The notes below the pieces were generated by a model. That model was not told where the DNA came from, did not search any database, and worked only from the letters and a program-made list of their open reading frames with translations. Both the position numbers and the translations under genes were made by a program. Of a DNA stretch of 64,000 bases, positions 45,187 through 55,124 are shown piece by piece (within the stretch, counting starts at the first letter, position 1; every line of letters starts with the position of its first letter). Source of the DNA: Chlorocebus sabaeus (lineage: Eukaryota > Chordata > Mammalia > Primates > Cercopithecidae); the NCBI RefSeq assembly GCF_047675955.1, contig NC_132931.1:496001-560000 (forward strand). The letters run 5' to 3'.

Positions 45187-45909
45187 TGTGGGGAAAAGAA
45201 AGAGAGATCAGCCTGTTACTGTGTCTATATAGAAAGAAGTAGACATAAGAGACTCCATTTTGTTCTTTGTTCTGTATTTGAGATACTGTTCATCTGTGAC
45301 CCTACCCCCAACCTTGTCCTTTCAAGAGACATGTGCTGCGGTGACTCAAGGTTGAATGGATTTGGGGCTGTGCAGGATGTGTCTTTGTTAAACAAATGTC
45401 TGAAGGCAGCTTGCTGGTTAAAAGTCATCACCATTCTCTTTATTTCAACTACCCAAGGACACGTACACGGCCAAAGGTCGCAGGGACCTCTGCCTAGGAA
45501 AGCTAGGTGTGTCTAAGGTTTCTCCCCATGTGATAGACTGAAACAATGCTACTAAAAGGTTTATGGAGATGTCTGCATATGCATCTCAAGGCACAACATT
45601 TTCCTTTAAACTTATTCATGTCACAGAGATTTTTGTTCATATGTCTTACTGCCGATTTCCTCTTTTTTCTTTGATCCTATTGTCCTGCCACTCCCCTGTC
45701 TTTAAGATGGTAAAGATAATTATCAATAAATACTAAGGGAACTGAGAGACCGGTGCCGGCGTGGGTCCTCTGTAAGCTGAGCGCCGGTCCCCTGGGCCCC
45801 CGCTTCTCTTTCTCTATACTTTGTCTGTGTGTCTTATTTCTTCTCTCAAGTCTCTCGTTCCACCTTACGAGAAACACCCACAGGTGTGGAGGGGCAGGCC
45901 ACCCCTTCA
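45187..45909 (+). repeat. 3' LTR of the HML-2-type provirus
   Basis: 723 bp with the same ends and the same U3 deletion as the 5' LTR. There are two substitutions (45322 and 45539) and no indels against it. It is followed by the right target duplication ggttat at 45910-45915. The poly(A) signal is at 45725-45730. Confidence 0.96.
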
Positions 45910-46639
45910 GGTTATTTCTTCAGAAAGGGCAATCCTCAAGCCTTGGTGGCTTCCATGTGGTGTTGTGCATGCGAGTGCATATAAGACAAAAGTTGAGCTC
46001 TAGGAACCTCTGCCTAGATTTCAGAGGATGTATAAAAATGCCTGAATGTTCAGTCAGAAGTCTTCTACAGCGGCAGAGCCCTCATGGAGAACCTGTGATA
46101 GGGCAATGCAGAAGGGAAATGTGGGGTTGGAGCCCTCACACACAGAGTCCCCACTGAAGCTGCCTGCGGGAGCTGTGAGAAGGCCACTATAATCCAGACC
46201 CCAGAATGACAGATCCACCATGAGCTTGCACTGTGCGTGTGGAAAAGCCACAGGCACTCAATTCCAGTCCATGAAGGAACTTCCCAAAATCATGAGGGCC
46301 CACCCCTTGCATCAGCATGGCCCACATGTAAGACATGGAGTCAAATGAGATCATCTCAGAGCTTTAAGATTTAATGACTGCCCCATTGGAATTCAAACTT
46401 GCATGGGGCCTGTAGCTCCTTGGTTTTGGCCAATTTATCCCATTTGAAATGGGAGAATTTATCTAATGCCTGTACCCCCATTGTATCTTGGAAGTTACTA
46501 ACTTGCTTTTGATTTACAGGCTCATAGGCAGCAGGGACTTGCCTTGTCTCAGATGAGACTTTGGACTTAGACTTTTGGGTTAATGCTACAATGAACTAAG
46601 ACTTTGGGGGATGGTTGGGAAAGCATGTTTGGTTTTGAA
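45910..46639 (+). mobile_element. MaLR internal sequence, right part
   Basis: MST/THE1-type internal sequence resumes directly after the provirus ('cctctgcctagatttcagag', 'gtggaaaagccacaggcact', 'tgctacaatgaactaagac'), continuous with the left part. The open frames here are residual MaLR sequence. Confidence 0.82.
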
Positions 46640-46928
46640 ATATAAAAAGGACATGAGATTTGCCAGGGGCAGAATGATACTCATGGTGTTCTCATGATAG
46701 TGAGTGAGTTCTCATGAGATCAGATGGTTTTGTAAGTGGTAATTTTTCCTGCTCTCCTTCACCTAACAAAGAAGATACCTGCTTCTCCTTCACCTTCTGC
46801 TATCATTGTAAGGTTCTTGAAGCCTCCCCAGCCATGCTGACCTGTGAGTCAAATTAACCTCTTTTCTTTATAATATACCTAGTCTTTGGTGTGTCCTTAC
46901 AGCAGTGTGAGAATGGACTAATAGACAC
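46640..46928 (+). mobile_element. 3' LTR of the MaLR element, partial
   Basis: The beginning is degraded. The rest is clear: 'ttctcatgatagtgagtgag', 'tctccttcaccttctgc', 'gccatgctgacctgtgagtc', and the end 'gtgagaatggactaatag'. It is the right LTR of the element whose left LTR is at 35108-35456. Confidence 0.82.
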
Positions 46929-48009
46929 AGTAACTTAATAACAAAGATATCATTATTATTCTCAACATATAAAGAAAGAAACAGAGCCAGCGAGAAATAA
47001 ATTCCTCACAATAGCAGAGCCAGTATTAAAATACAAACAACTTTGACTCCAGAGATAATACTCTTGAATACAACAATAAAAACACTTCAGACAGAAAATA
47101 AGTTACCTTTAACATCCATTCTTAAAAATTTAACAAAAATGAAAATAGATACATTTGTATTGTTATATATGTATATGTGTGAATGTATATTATAAATAAA
47201 TACTTCATGTAAGCCAGAAAAATATAATTATTTTAACGAATAAAATTGAAAAGCAGTTCAATTAATTATTGTTTGCAGATGATATCTTTGTTTACTTAGA
47301 AAGACAACAAAAGCAACTGAAAGGCGATTTTAGAAATCTATTCAGGTGGGTAGGCAAAATTCTCAGATGACCCTCACGTTTCCACTTCCATGCACACCTG
47401 CGGTGTAATCCTTTTGAGTGTAAGAAAATGTGTGACTGTGGCAGGACATTATTCATGTAATTAGGTTAGTAATGTATTGGCTTCCTGTTTATCATAAGAG
47501 AGATTATCTTGATTAGACTAAACTTAATCAGAGGTACTTTTAAGAGAAAGAGCACATCATAGAAAAACAGCCCTGCTTCCCTGAAATTAATCAAACTTCT
47601 TGGTAAGTGATGTCATAAACTGTTTATGGTGGCCACATGGAAAGGGATATATTTGTATATTGTCTCCATTTCTGCCTTCAACATGTTGCTTTCAATAGAG
47701 AGAATAGGAGGATCTCATGGCAGAGGAAAAAGAAGGAATCTCATTTATGCAAGAAATAATCACCCCTCATCTGGGACAGCTTAAGAAAAACAGACCAGAA
47801 CATGACCACATCAATGGAAACAAAGGCAACTTGGTTGAAAGGGCTCACTGGCATTATGAAGCAATGTCTACACAGCCGAAGTAAATGACCAACCTCTGGG
47901 ATACCAATCGTCTACCAACAAGGCTGTATTCCTTCTCATTCTGATCAAATTCCTTCTCATTTCTGCACCATTATGGCAACTCAGTTTTACATAATTCATG
48001 ACAAAAATA
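46929..48009. other. No gene recognised
   Basis: AT-rich, then mixed sequence. Part of 47340-47960 has the texture of an old LTR, but I cannot name a family. Confidence 0.35.
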
Positions 48010-48331
48010 CCAGCAGGGTGCGGTGGCTTATGCCCATTATCCCAGCACTTTGGGAGGGTGAGGCAGGCGGATCACCAGAGTTAGTGAGTTCGAGACCAGA
48101 CTGATCAACATGGAGAAACCCCATTGCTACTAAAAATACAGAATTAGCCAAGAATGGCGGTGCATGCCTGTAATCCCTGCTACTCAAGAGACTGAGGCAG
48201 GAGAACTGCTTGAACCTGGGAGACAGAGGTTGTGGTGAGCCAAGATTGCGCCCATTTCACTCCAGCCTGGGCAACAAGGGTGAAACTCCATTCCCCGCCC
48301 CCCACCCCCCAAAAAAAAGAAAAAAAAAAAT
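48010..48331 (+). mobile_element. Alu, full length
   Basis: Plus-strand Alu. The right end carries a C-rich run (48293-48310) before the A tail. Confidence 0.88.
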
Positions 48332-49287
48332 GCAGACCAGTGAGTACTATCCTAGATTTGAATTTATCATGAAAAAGCATAGCCAATTATTTAATTTCAA
48401 CATTGGAAAATGTTGAAAAATTAGTGAATTTATAAATAATCTGATTTTCTAATTTTAGAGTATTCTACTATATTGTAATAAAATATTGAACTTTGATCAC
48501 CTTAACATGAATATTTCTTGAATGCATAAATTATTGTGTAGTTTCTCTTTTACATTAACGCAATAAGACAAATAGAGCAAACAATTAGAGAAAACATTTG
48601 AAATAAAAGTCATCAGATCCACATTTTTAAATGGCTTGGCATAACTGCTATGTTCTTTGAAAGAAGCAAAGACAAGATTTTGGCTTAGACCAATTATTAA
48701 GTCCTTGATCTTTTGAAATCTAATATCCTGGCTACAAAATTAGGAGGGAATATTTTTTAGGTGGCTGCCTAGAGTGTCCAAGGCAATATGAGAAGAATTT
48801 TGATAGTTAAGCAAGAAAATGCATACTACATACACACATTTCTCTTATTTGCTTTCACATTGAAAGATTAGAAATTGCAAATGTAGTCCCTCAATTTAGG
48901 GTAAATTAATAAAAGACTCATGTTTCAGCTTAGCATGTTATTGTATGAAACTTATAGGTAACAGATGTCATTATCTGCAAAAAAAAAAAAAAAAAAAAAA
49001 AAAATAGTATGGCTAGATTCAGTAACTATCTAGCCAAGCAAATGTTAGACCAATTAGATTAAGATCCTAACAGGTGCATGTAGAAAGCATTTATGTGCGA
49101 TGATGTGACCCTCCCCCAAACACATTTTTCTGCCTCCTTACAGAGATCCCAATTTTTTCTGAATGACTCAGTTTGAATACTGGGAACTGAGAGTGCTCAG
49201 TGTTCAGAGTTGATTACTGGGAACAGAGTTAACATATTTCTTCTATATTATGAAGACACTTTATGAATCTTACTCTGCCTCGGAAAG
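48332..49287. other. AT-rich, contains an A26 run
   Basis: No gene recognised. A homopolymer of 26 A lies at 48979-49004. Confidence 0.5.
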
Positions 49288-49590
49288 GCTTTTTTTTTTT
49301 TTTTTTTTTCGAAGTTTCACTCTTGTTGCCCAGACTGCAGTGCAATGGCGGGATCTCAGCTCAACTCAAACTCCGTCTCCCAGGTTCAACCCAGTCTCCT
49401 GCCTCAGCCTCCTGAGTAGCTGGGATTACAGGCATGTGCCACCACGCCTGACTAATTTTGTATTTTTAGTAGAGACGGCGTTTCACCGTGCTGGCAGCCA
49501 GGCTGGTCTCGAACTCCCAACCTTAGGTGATCTGCCCACCTCAGTCTCCCAAAAGGTTGGGATTACAGACGTGAGCCACCATGCCCTGCC
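49288..49590 (-). mobile_element. Alu, antisense
   Basis: Reverse-orientation Alu with a 20+ T tail. Confidence 0.9.
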
Positions 49591-50187
49591 TATTTTATTT
49601 TTTTAGACAGACTCACTCTGTCACACAGGCTGGAGTGCAGTGGTGTGATGTCGGCTCACTGCAACTTCCGCCTCCTGGGTTCAAGCGATTCTCCTGCCTC
49701 TGCCTCCCACGTAGCTGGGATTACTGACATGTGCCACTACGTCCAGCTAATTTTTGTACATTTATTTATTTATTTATTTAGATGGAGTCTTGCTCTGTCG
49801 CCCAGGCTGAAGTGCAGTGGCGCGATCTCAGGTCACTGCCACCTCTGCCTCCCAGGTTCAAGCAATTCTCCTGACTCAGCCTCCTGAGTAGCTGGGATTA
49901 CAGGTGCTTGCCACTATGCCTGGCTCAGTTTTGTATTTTTAGTAGAGACAAGGTTTCACCATGTTGGCCAGGCTGGTCTCAAACTCCTGACCTCAGGTGA
50001 TCCACCCGCCTCGGCCTCCCAAAGTGCTGGGATTACAGGCGTGAGCCACCACACCCAGCCTAATTTTTGTACTTTTAGGGGTTTCACCATGTTGGCCAGG
50101 CTGATTTCAAACTCCTGACCTCAAGTGATCTGCCCCTCTCTGCCTCTCAAGGTGCTGGGATTACAGGCATGAGCCACTGTGCCCGGC
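49591..50187 (-). mobile_element. Alu, antisense, split by a second Alu
   Basis: The outer Alu is in two parts (49591-49758 and 50061-50187). The break falls in its mid linker, and taatttttgtac is repeated on both sides of the inner Alu. Nested insertion is clear. Confidence 0.9.
49759..50060 (-). mobile_element. Inner Alu of a nested pair, antisense
   Basis: Full-length reverse-orientation Alu with a (TTTA)n tail, inserted in the older Alu and flanked by taatttttgtac. Confidence 0.9.
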
Positions 50188-50269
50188 TGATTTTTTCCAA
50201 TATCAAAGGAATCACCAGGGTCTTCCCTTTCTTTTGATTCATTTATTTTCTTGGTTCTGAAATATTTTT

Positions 50270-50376
50270 TTAAATACGGAATGCTTCATGAATTTGTGTA
50301 TCATCTTTTCACAGGGACCATGCTCATCTTCTCCATGTCATGTCAATTTTAGTATGTGTGCTGCCGAAGTGAGCAC
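50270..50376 (-). pseudogene. U6 snRNA pseudogene, antisense
   Basis: The reverse complement starts gtgctcacttcggcagcaca and continues through the U6 5' stem, central region and 3' end with scattered substitutions. It is about 107 nt long, the length of U6. Mutations are numerous and no U6-type TATA or PSE lies upstream (to the right), so it is a retrotransposed, non-functional copy. Confidence 0.93.
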
Positions 50377-50391
50377 TGGTTCTGGATTGAT

Positions 50392-50556
50392 TGATTTGTT
50401 TATTTTTGAGATGGGGTTTCACTGTGTCTTCCGGGTCGGAATACAGTGACATAATCATGGGTCACTGCAACCTTCACTTTTTAGGGCTCAAGCAATCCTC
50501 CCGCCCGGGCCTCCCAAAGTGTTGCGATTACAGGCTTGAGCCACTGTGCCCAGCCT
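50392..50556 (-). mobile_element. Alu-related fragment, antisense
   Basis: A diverged, shortened Alu or monomer in reverse orientation. It lacks most of one arm. Confidence 0.75.
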
Positions 50557-50690
50557 GGAATGTTTAACTGCTCACTTTGATGCCTGGTTTTGGTTGCACT
50601 AGACACTCCCACTACTTTTTTCTTTAAAAATTACTGGTTTGTTCAGCTCCTTAAAAGGATCTTTGGTGTTTTATACATCAAAATATGTGA

Positions 50691-51003
50691 GGCCAAGCAT
50701 GGTGGCTCAGGCCTGTAATCCCATCTGTTTGGGAGGCCAAGGTGGGAGGATCACTCTAGGCCAAGAGTTTGAGACCAGACTGGGTAACATAGTGAAACCC
50801 CCATCTCTACAGGAAAAAAAAAAAAAAAAAAAGCTGGGTGTGGTGGTGCAAATCTGTAGTCCTAGATAACTTGAGAGGCTGAGGCAGAAGAACTACTTGA
50901 GCCTGAGAGTTTGAGGCTATAGTGAGCTATGATCATGCCACTGCACTCCAACTGGGATGACTGAGTGAGACCCGGCCTCAAAAATAAATAAATAAAATAA
51001 AAT
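50691..51003 (+). mobile_element. Old Alu (AluJ-like)
   Basis: Diverged plus-strand Alu with a mid A-run and an (ATAA)n tail. Confidence 0.87.
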
Positions 51004-51217
51004 AGACAATAGAATCTTCTGAGCTTTTTATCCTTTCCACAGGTTATAGGTGCCTGCGAGAAATAGTGAGTGTTACAGGTAGACATTTTTCATTGCAATA
51101 TAACGGGGATACCTTTTCTAACCATGTTATTGTGCAGACAGAGAATGAAAAGTCAGTCGGCTGGGGCTATAGCAGGAATTCAGGCATCGTGCAAATGGCT
51201 CAATTTGAAGGGCCTTT

Positions 51218-51541
51218 TTTTTTCTTTTTTTTTCTTTTTTTTTTTTTTTTTTTTTTTTTTGAGACAGAGTCTTGCTCTGTTGCCCAGGCTAGAGTGCAGT
51301 AGGGCAATCTCAGCTCACTGCCACCTCAGCCTCCCAGGTTCAAGCGATTCTTATGCCTCAGCCTCCCGAGTAGCTGCGATTACAGGTGCATGCCACCATG
51401 CCCAGCTAATTTTTGTATTTTTAGTAGAGACGGGGTTTCACCATTTGGCCAGGCTGGTCTTGAACTCCTGATCTCAAGTGATCCTCCAAACTCAGCCTCC
51501 CAAAGTGCTGGGATCACAGGCGTGAGCCACCATTCCTGGCC
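51218..51541 (-). mobile_element. Alu, antisense
   Basis: Reverse-orientation Alu with a long T-rich tail containing interspersed C. Confidence 0.9.
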
Positions 51542-51584
51542 GATACCCTCCTCTTAAGTCTGGATCAGACCTGCTAGTTTGCTT

Positions 51585-51887
51585 CTTTTTTGTTTTTTGT
51601 TTTTTGTTTTTCCTAATGAGACAAAGTCTGCTTTGTCCTCCAGGCTGGAATGCAGTGGTGTGATAGTTCACTGCAGCCTTAACCTCCTGAGCTCAAGAGA
51701 TCCTCCTGCCTCAGCCTCTTGAGTAACTGGGACCACAGTCACATGCCATCAGTCCCAATTAATTTTCTGTAAAGGCAGGGTCTTCCTATATTGCCTAGGC
51801 CGGTCTTGAACTTCTGGCCTCAAATGATCTTCTCACTTCAGCCTTCCAAAGTGCTGAGATTACAGGCATGAGCCACTGTGTCCGGCA
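51585..51887 (-). mobile_element. Old Alu, antisense
   Basis: AluJ-like reverse-orientation copy with a (GTTTTTT)n tail. Confidence 0.85.
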
Positions 51888-52127
51888 AGAAATAAGAAGG
51901 TTTAATTTATTGGTGTGAGCTGGCCGGTTGGCTGTGCAGAGAGCTGCTGATGTGAGTGGGTTCAGGACCAGGGTGAGAAGCCGTGATCCTTACAAGCTCC
52001 TCTGCACCTCCACCTTCTGGAAAAGGGCCGGGTCCCCTCAGTCAGACTCTCCACCAGCTCTCGGTGGGCCCTGACTCAACACACTTCTGACTTGTTGTCA
52101 TTGTGGTTCCTGGTTTGTGGCACTAAG

Positions 52128-52130
52128 CAC

Positions 52131-52167
<37 letters not shown>

Positions 52168-52455
52168 TTGAGTCAGAGTCTCACTCTGTTGCCCAGGCTG
52201 GAGTGTAGTTGTGCAATCTCAGCTCACTGCAACCTTGACCTTCCTGGTTCCAGCAATCCTTCTGCCTCAGCCTCCCAAGTAGCTGGGATCACAGGAGCCC
52301 ACCACCAAACTCAGCTAATTTTTGTATTATTATTATTTTTTAGAGATACTAGGTATCCCTATGTTGCCCAGGCTGGTCTTGAACTCCTGGGCGATCCTCC
52401 CACCTCAGCTTCCCAAAGTGCTGAAAGTTACAAATGTCAGTCATCACAATCTGGA
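52128..52455 (-). mobile_element. Alu, antisense, with (ATT)n tail
   Basis: Reverse-orientation Alu. Its tail is a pure (ATT)n microsatellite at about 52129-52167. Confidence 0.88.
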
Positions 52456-52524
52456 CAGAGTTTTTTAAAAACCAAATTGAGATTTTATTTCAAAATTTAA
52501 ACAAGATTTTAATTGTTTAAATTA

Positions 52525-52662
52525 GGCCAGGTGTAGTGGCTTACGCCTGTAATCCTAGCACTTTGGGAGGCCGAGGCAGGAAGATTACCTGAGGTCAGGA
52601 GTTCAAGACCAGCCTGGCCAATGTGGTGAAACCCTGTCTCTACTAAAAATACAAAATTTCTG
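52525..52662 (+). mobile_element. Alu left arm
   Basis: Left monomer ending in the mid linker where the next Alu begins. Confidence 0.87.
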
Positions 52663-52978
52663 GGCCAGGCATGGTGGCAAGTTCCTGTAATTCCAGCACT
52701 TTGGGAGACCGAGGCAGGAGGATTGCAAAGTCAGGAGTCTGAGACCAGCCTGGCCAACATAGTGAAACCCCATCTCTACTAAAAATACAAAAAATTAGCT
52801 GAGCGTGCTGGTGGGAGCCTGTAATCCCAGCTACTTCAGAGGCTGATGCATGAGAATCGCTTGCACCCGGGAGGTGGAGGTTGCAGTGAGCCAAAGTCGT
52901 GCCACTGCACTGCAGCCTGGGTGACAGAGCAAAAGTTTCAAAAAAAAAAAAAAAAAAAAGAAGGAAGGAAAGAAAGAA
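52663..52978 (+). mobile_element. Alu, full length, joined to the preceding arm
   Basis: Plus-strand Alu starting 'ggccaggcatggtggcaag', with an A/GAAA-rich tail. Confidence 0.88.
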
Positions 52979-53187
52979 AATAAAATTATGAAAACTGTCT
53001 CTTGAATATATGGGCACCTCCTGAAGAGGGAGTTGGTTAAGGGGAGGTCTTGGCAGGTGGGCTAGGCTATCCTGGCAGGGCAGGAGCTGGGACTTCAGTG
53101 TATTCAGTGTCTGGACCACAACGGTGCCCTTTGTCACAAGTATCCATCTGCATCCACTGACTTATATGGGGGAACCTGGGGGAAAAC

Positions 53188-53378
53188 CAGTGATATGGTT
53201 TGGCTGTGTCCCCACCCAAATCTCATCTTGAAATTTAGCTCCTATAATCCCCACGTGTTGTGGGAGGGACCCAGTAGGAGGTAATTGAATCATGGGAGTA
53301 GGTTTTTCCCCTGCTATTCTCATGCTAGTGAGTAAGTCTCGAGATCTGATGGTGTTATAATTTATAACAGGAGGGCAA
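53188..53378 (+). mobile_element. MST/THE1 LTR fragment
   Basis: The first half of a MaLR LTR ('tgatatggtttggctgtgtc', 'cacgtgttgtgggagggac') is cut off near 53378. Confidence 0.85.
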
Positions 53379-53589
53379 AGTGAACGTGTGAGATTCCCCC
53401 ACTCCTGAGTGGGAGGCTCTAGGCTGGCAGCCTGGCCCTTGCGTGGGTCCCTGTTGATCAGCTCCTGGAGGACCTTATTTTCTCTCTGGGGATTCCCTAG
53501 GACATAAATTTCCTAGATAAGCCTAGGAAGGGATGAGTGGCCCAGCTATGTAATAAGGTATGCCTTGACCCCAGGAGGGGTGATGTGGT

Positions 53590-54000
53590 GTGAATAATGA
53601 CTCCTCCAAATAGAGCCATGACCTAATCCACAGAACTGGGGAATGTTACCTTATATGACAAAAGGGACTCTGGGGATGTGCTTAAGTCAAGGACCTTGAG
53701 ATGGAGAGATTATCCTGGAATATCCAGTGGGCTCCATGTCATCATAAGGGCTCTTAGAAGAGGGTGGCAGGTGAGTCAGAGTCAGAGCAGAGGTCATGTG
53801 ATAATGAAAGTGGAGGTTGAAGAGGGAGAAAGATGCTACAAACCTCGGAATGAAGGTTCCCCCAGGAGTTGGAGAAGTCAGGGAAACTGATTCTCCCCTT
53901 AGAGCTTCCAGAAGGAATAGGCCCTGCCAACCCTTCAACTGTAACCCAGTGAGACTGACCACAGACTTCAGACTTCCAGGCCTGTAAAACGACAGATGTG
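53590..54000 (+). mobile_element. Old LTR-type repeat (MLT1-like)
   Basis: Text such as 'gaatgttaccttatatgaca', 'ggagattatcctggaatatc' and 'cccagtgagactgaccacag' is a common old LTR consensus. A DNA-transposon-like element interrupts it near 54000; its end resumes near 54632. Confidence 0.6.
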
Positions 54001-54632
54001 TGGCCTGTTAGGAACCAGGCCACACAGCGGGAGAACAGCACAGTTTCATCTATATTTACAGCCACTCTCTCTTGCTCACATTACGGCCTGAGCTCCACCT
54101 CCTGTCAGATCAGCTGTGGCATTAGATTCTCATAGGAGTGTGAACCCTATTGTCAACTGAGCATACGAGGGATCTAGGTTGCATGCTCTTTATGAGAGTC
54201 TAATGCATGAAGATCTGTCGCTGTCCCCCATCACCCCCAGATGGGACCGTCTGGTTGCAGGAAAACAAGCTCAGGGCTCCCATTGATTCTACACGATGGT
54301 GAGTTGTAGAATTATTTTCTTACATATTACAATGTAATCATAAGAGAAATAAAGTACATGATAAATGTAATGCTGGCTGGGCACAGTGTCTCACATGTGT
54401 AATCCCAGCACTTTGAGAGGCTGAGGTGGGCGAATCACTTGAGCTCATGAGTTTGAGACCAGCCTGGGCAACATGGCAAAACCCCATCCCTACAAAAATA
54501 CAAAAGATACACACAAAAAAAGTAATGCACTAGAATCATCCCAAAACTATCCACCCCCTCAACCCGCAATGGTCCATGGAAAAATTGTCTTCCACGAAAC
54601 TGGTCCCTGGTGCCAAAAAGTTAGGGACTACT
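54001..54632. mobile_element. Nonautonomous DNA-transposon-like element, split by an Alu
   Basis: Starts 'gtggcctgttaggaaccagg' and ends 'ggtgccaaaaagttagggac', the usual ends of a common hAT-like repeat. It is inserted in the LTR-type repeat and interrupted by an Alu left arm at 54371-54520. The family name is not certain. Confidence 0.6.
54371..54520 (+). mobile_element. Alu left arm
   Basis: Left monomer with an A-rich end, inserted in the DNA-transposon-like element and flanked by gtaatg. Confidence 0.82.
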
Positions 54633-54663
54633 GTTTTAAAGCCACTGTGTTTGTGCTCATGTG
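54519..54663 (+). repeat. Inverted duplication, left arm
   Basis: The ~145 bp from 'agtaatgcactagaatcatc' to 'tttgtgctcatgtg' recurs in reverse complement at about 54985-55124 with about 94-95% identity by eye. The copy includes transposon end plus flanking LTR-type sequence, so it is a duplication event rather than two independent insertions. Confidence 0.88.
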
Positions 54664-54984
54664 TTACAGCAGTCCTGTAAATGTAATCCATGTGGACAGG
54701 ACCTGGACTTCTTCCTCTTTTCCACCAGAGCTGGTTCTTTATTTTCCTTTCCTGCTTTACTCAAATCCAGGAAAAGTCAACCAGAGGCAACTGAGAACTT
54801 GTACTTGTCTGGTCTAATGACCTCAGATTCAGGTAATGACAGCCAGCTCTACTGCTTAGGTACTGGCTGACGTCAACCTCCCTCCCCTGTAAGGACAGAA
54901 CTTATTCTATACCCTTAAGCTCCATTTGCTCTCTGACTCCTGGCCTGGACTTGTGAGAAACGTCTGTGCAGCCCCCACCCAGGC
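54664..54984. other. Spacer of the inverted duplication
   Basis: About 320 bp between the arms. No gene or repeat is recognised except the tail of the old LTR-type sequence at the left. Confidence 0.55.
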
Positions 54985-55124
54985 CACATAAGCACAAACA
55001 CAGTGGCTTTAAAACAGCAGTCCCTAACTTTTTGGCACCAGGGACCAGTTTCGTGGAAGACAATTTTTCCATGGACCATTGTGGGTGGGAGGTGGATGGT
55101 TTTGGGATGATTCTAGTGCATTAC
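54985..55124 (-). repeat. Inverted duplication, right arm
   Basis: Reverse complement of 54519-54663. Differences are mainly a 2-nt length change plus a few substitutions around 55081-55096. Confidence 0.88.

Larger units (their letters stand above)
36050..45909 (+). mobile_element. Full-length HML-2-type endogenous retrovirus, HML-2/HML-8 recombinant
   Basis: A 9860-bp provirus with order 5' LTR, lysine-type PBS, gag, pro, pol, env, MER11/HML-8-like segment, polypurine tract, 3' LTR. It is flanked by a perfect 6-bp duplication (ggttat at 36044-36049 and 45910-45915). The two 723-bp LTRs differ at two sites. gag, pro and env are open; pol has one frame break. No pol-env boundary deletion is present, so it is of the type 2 (Rec-capable) form. 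The extra ~0.77 kb after env and the shortened U3 match a lineage described in Old World monkeys. It lies in a MaLR element about 2.4 kb past the ZNF gene, in the same orientation. Confidence 0.96.

Noticed and set aside
50270..50376. Functional U6 gene
   Set aside because: There are many substitutions, and no TATA or proximal sequence element at the expected distance on the minus strand.
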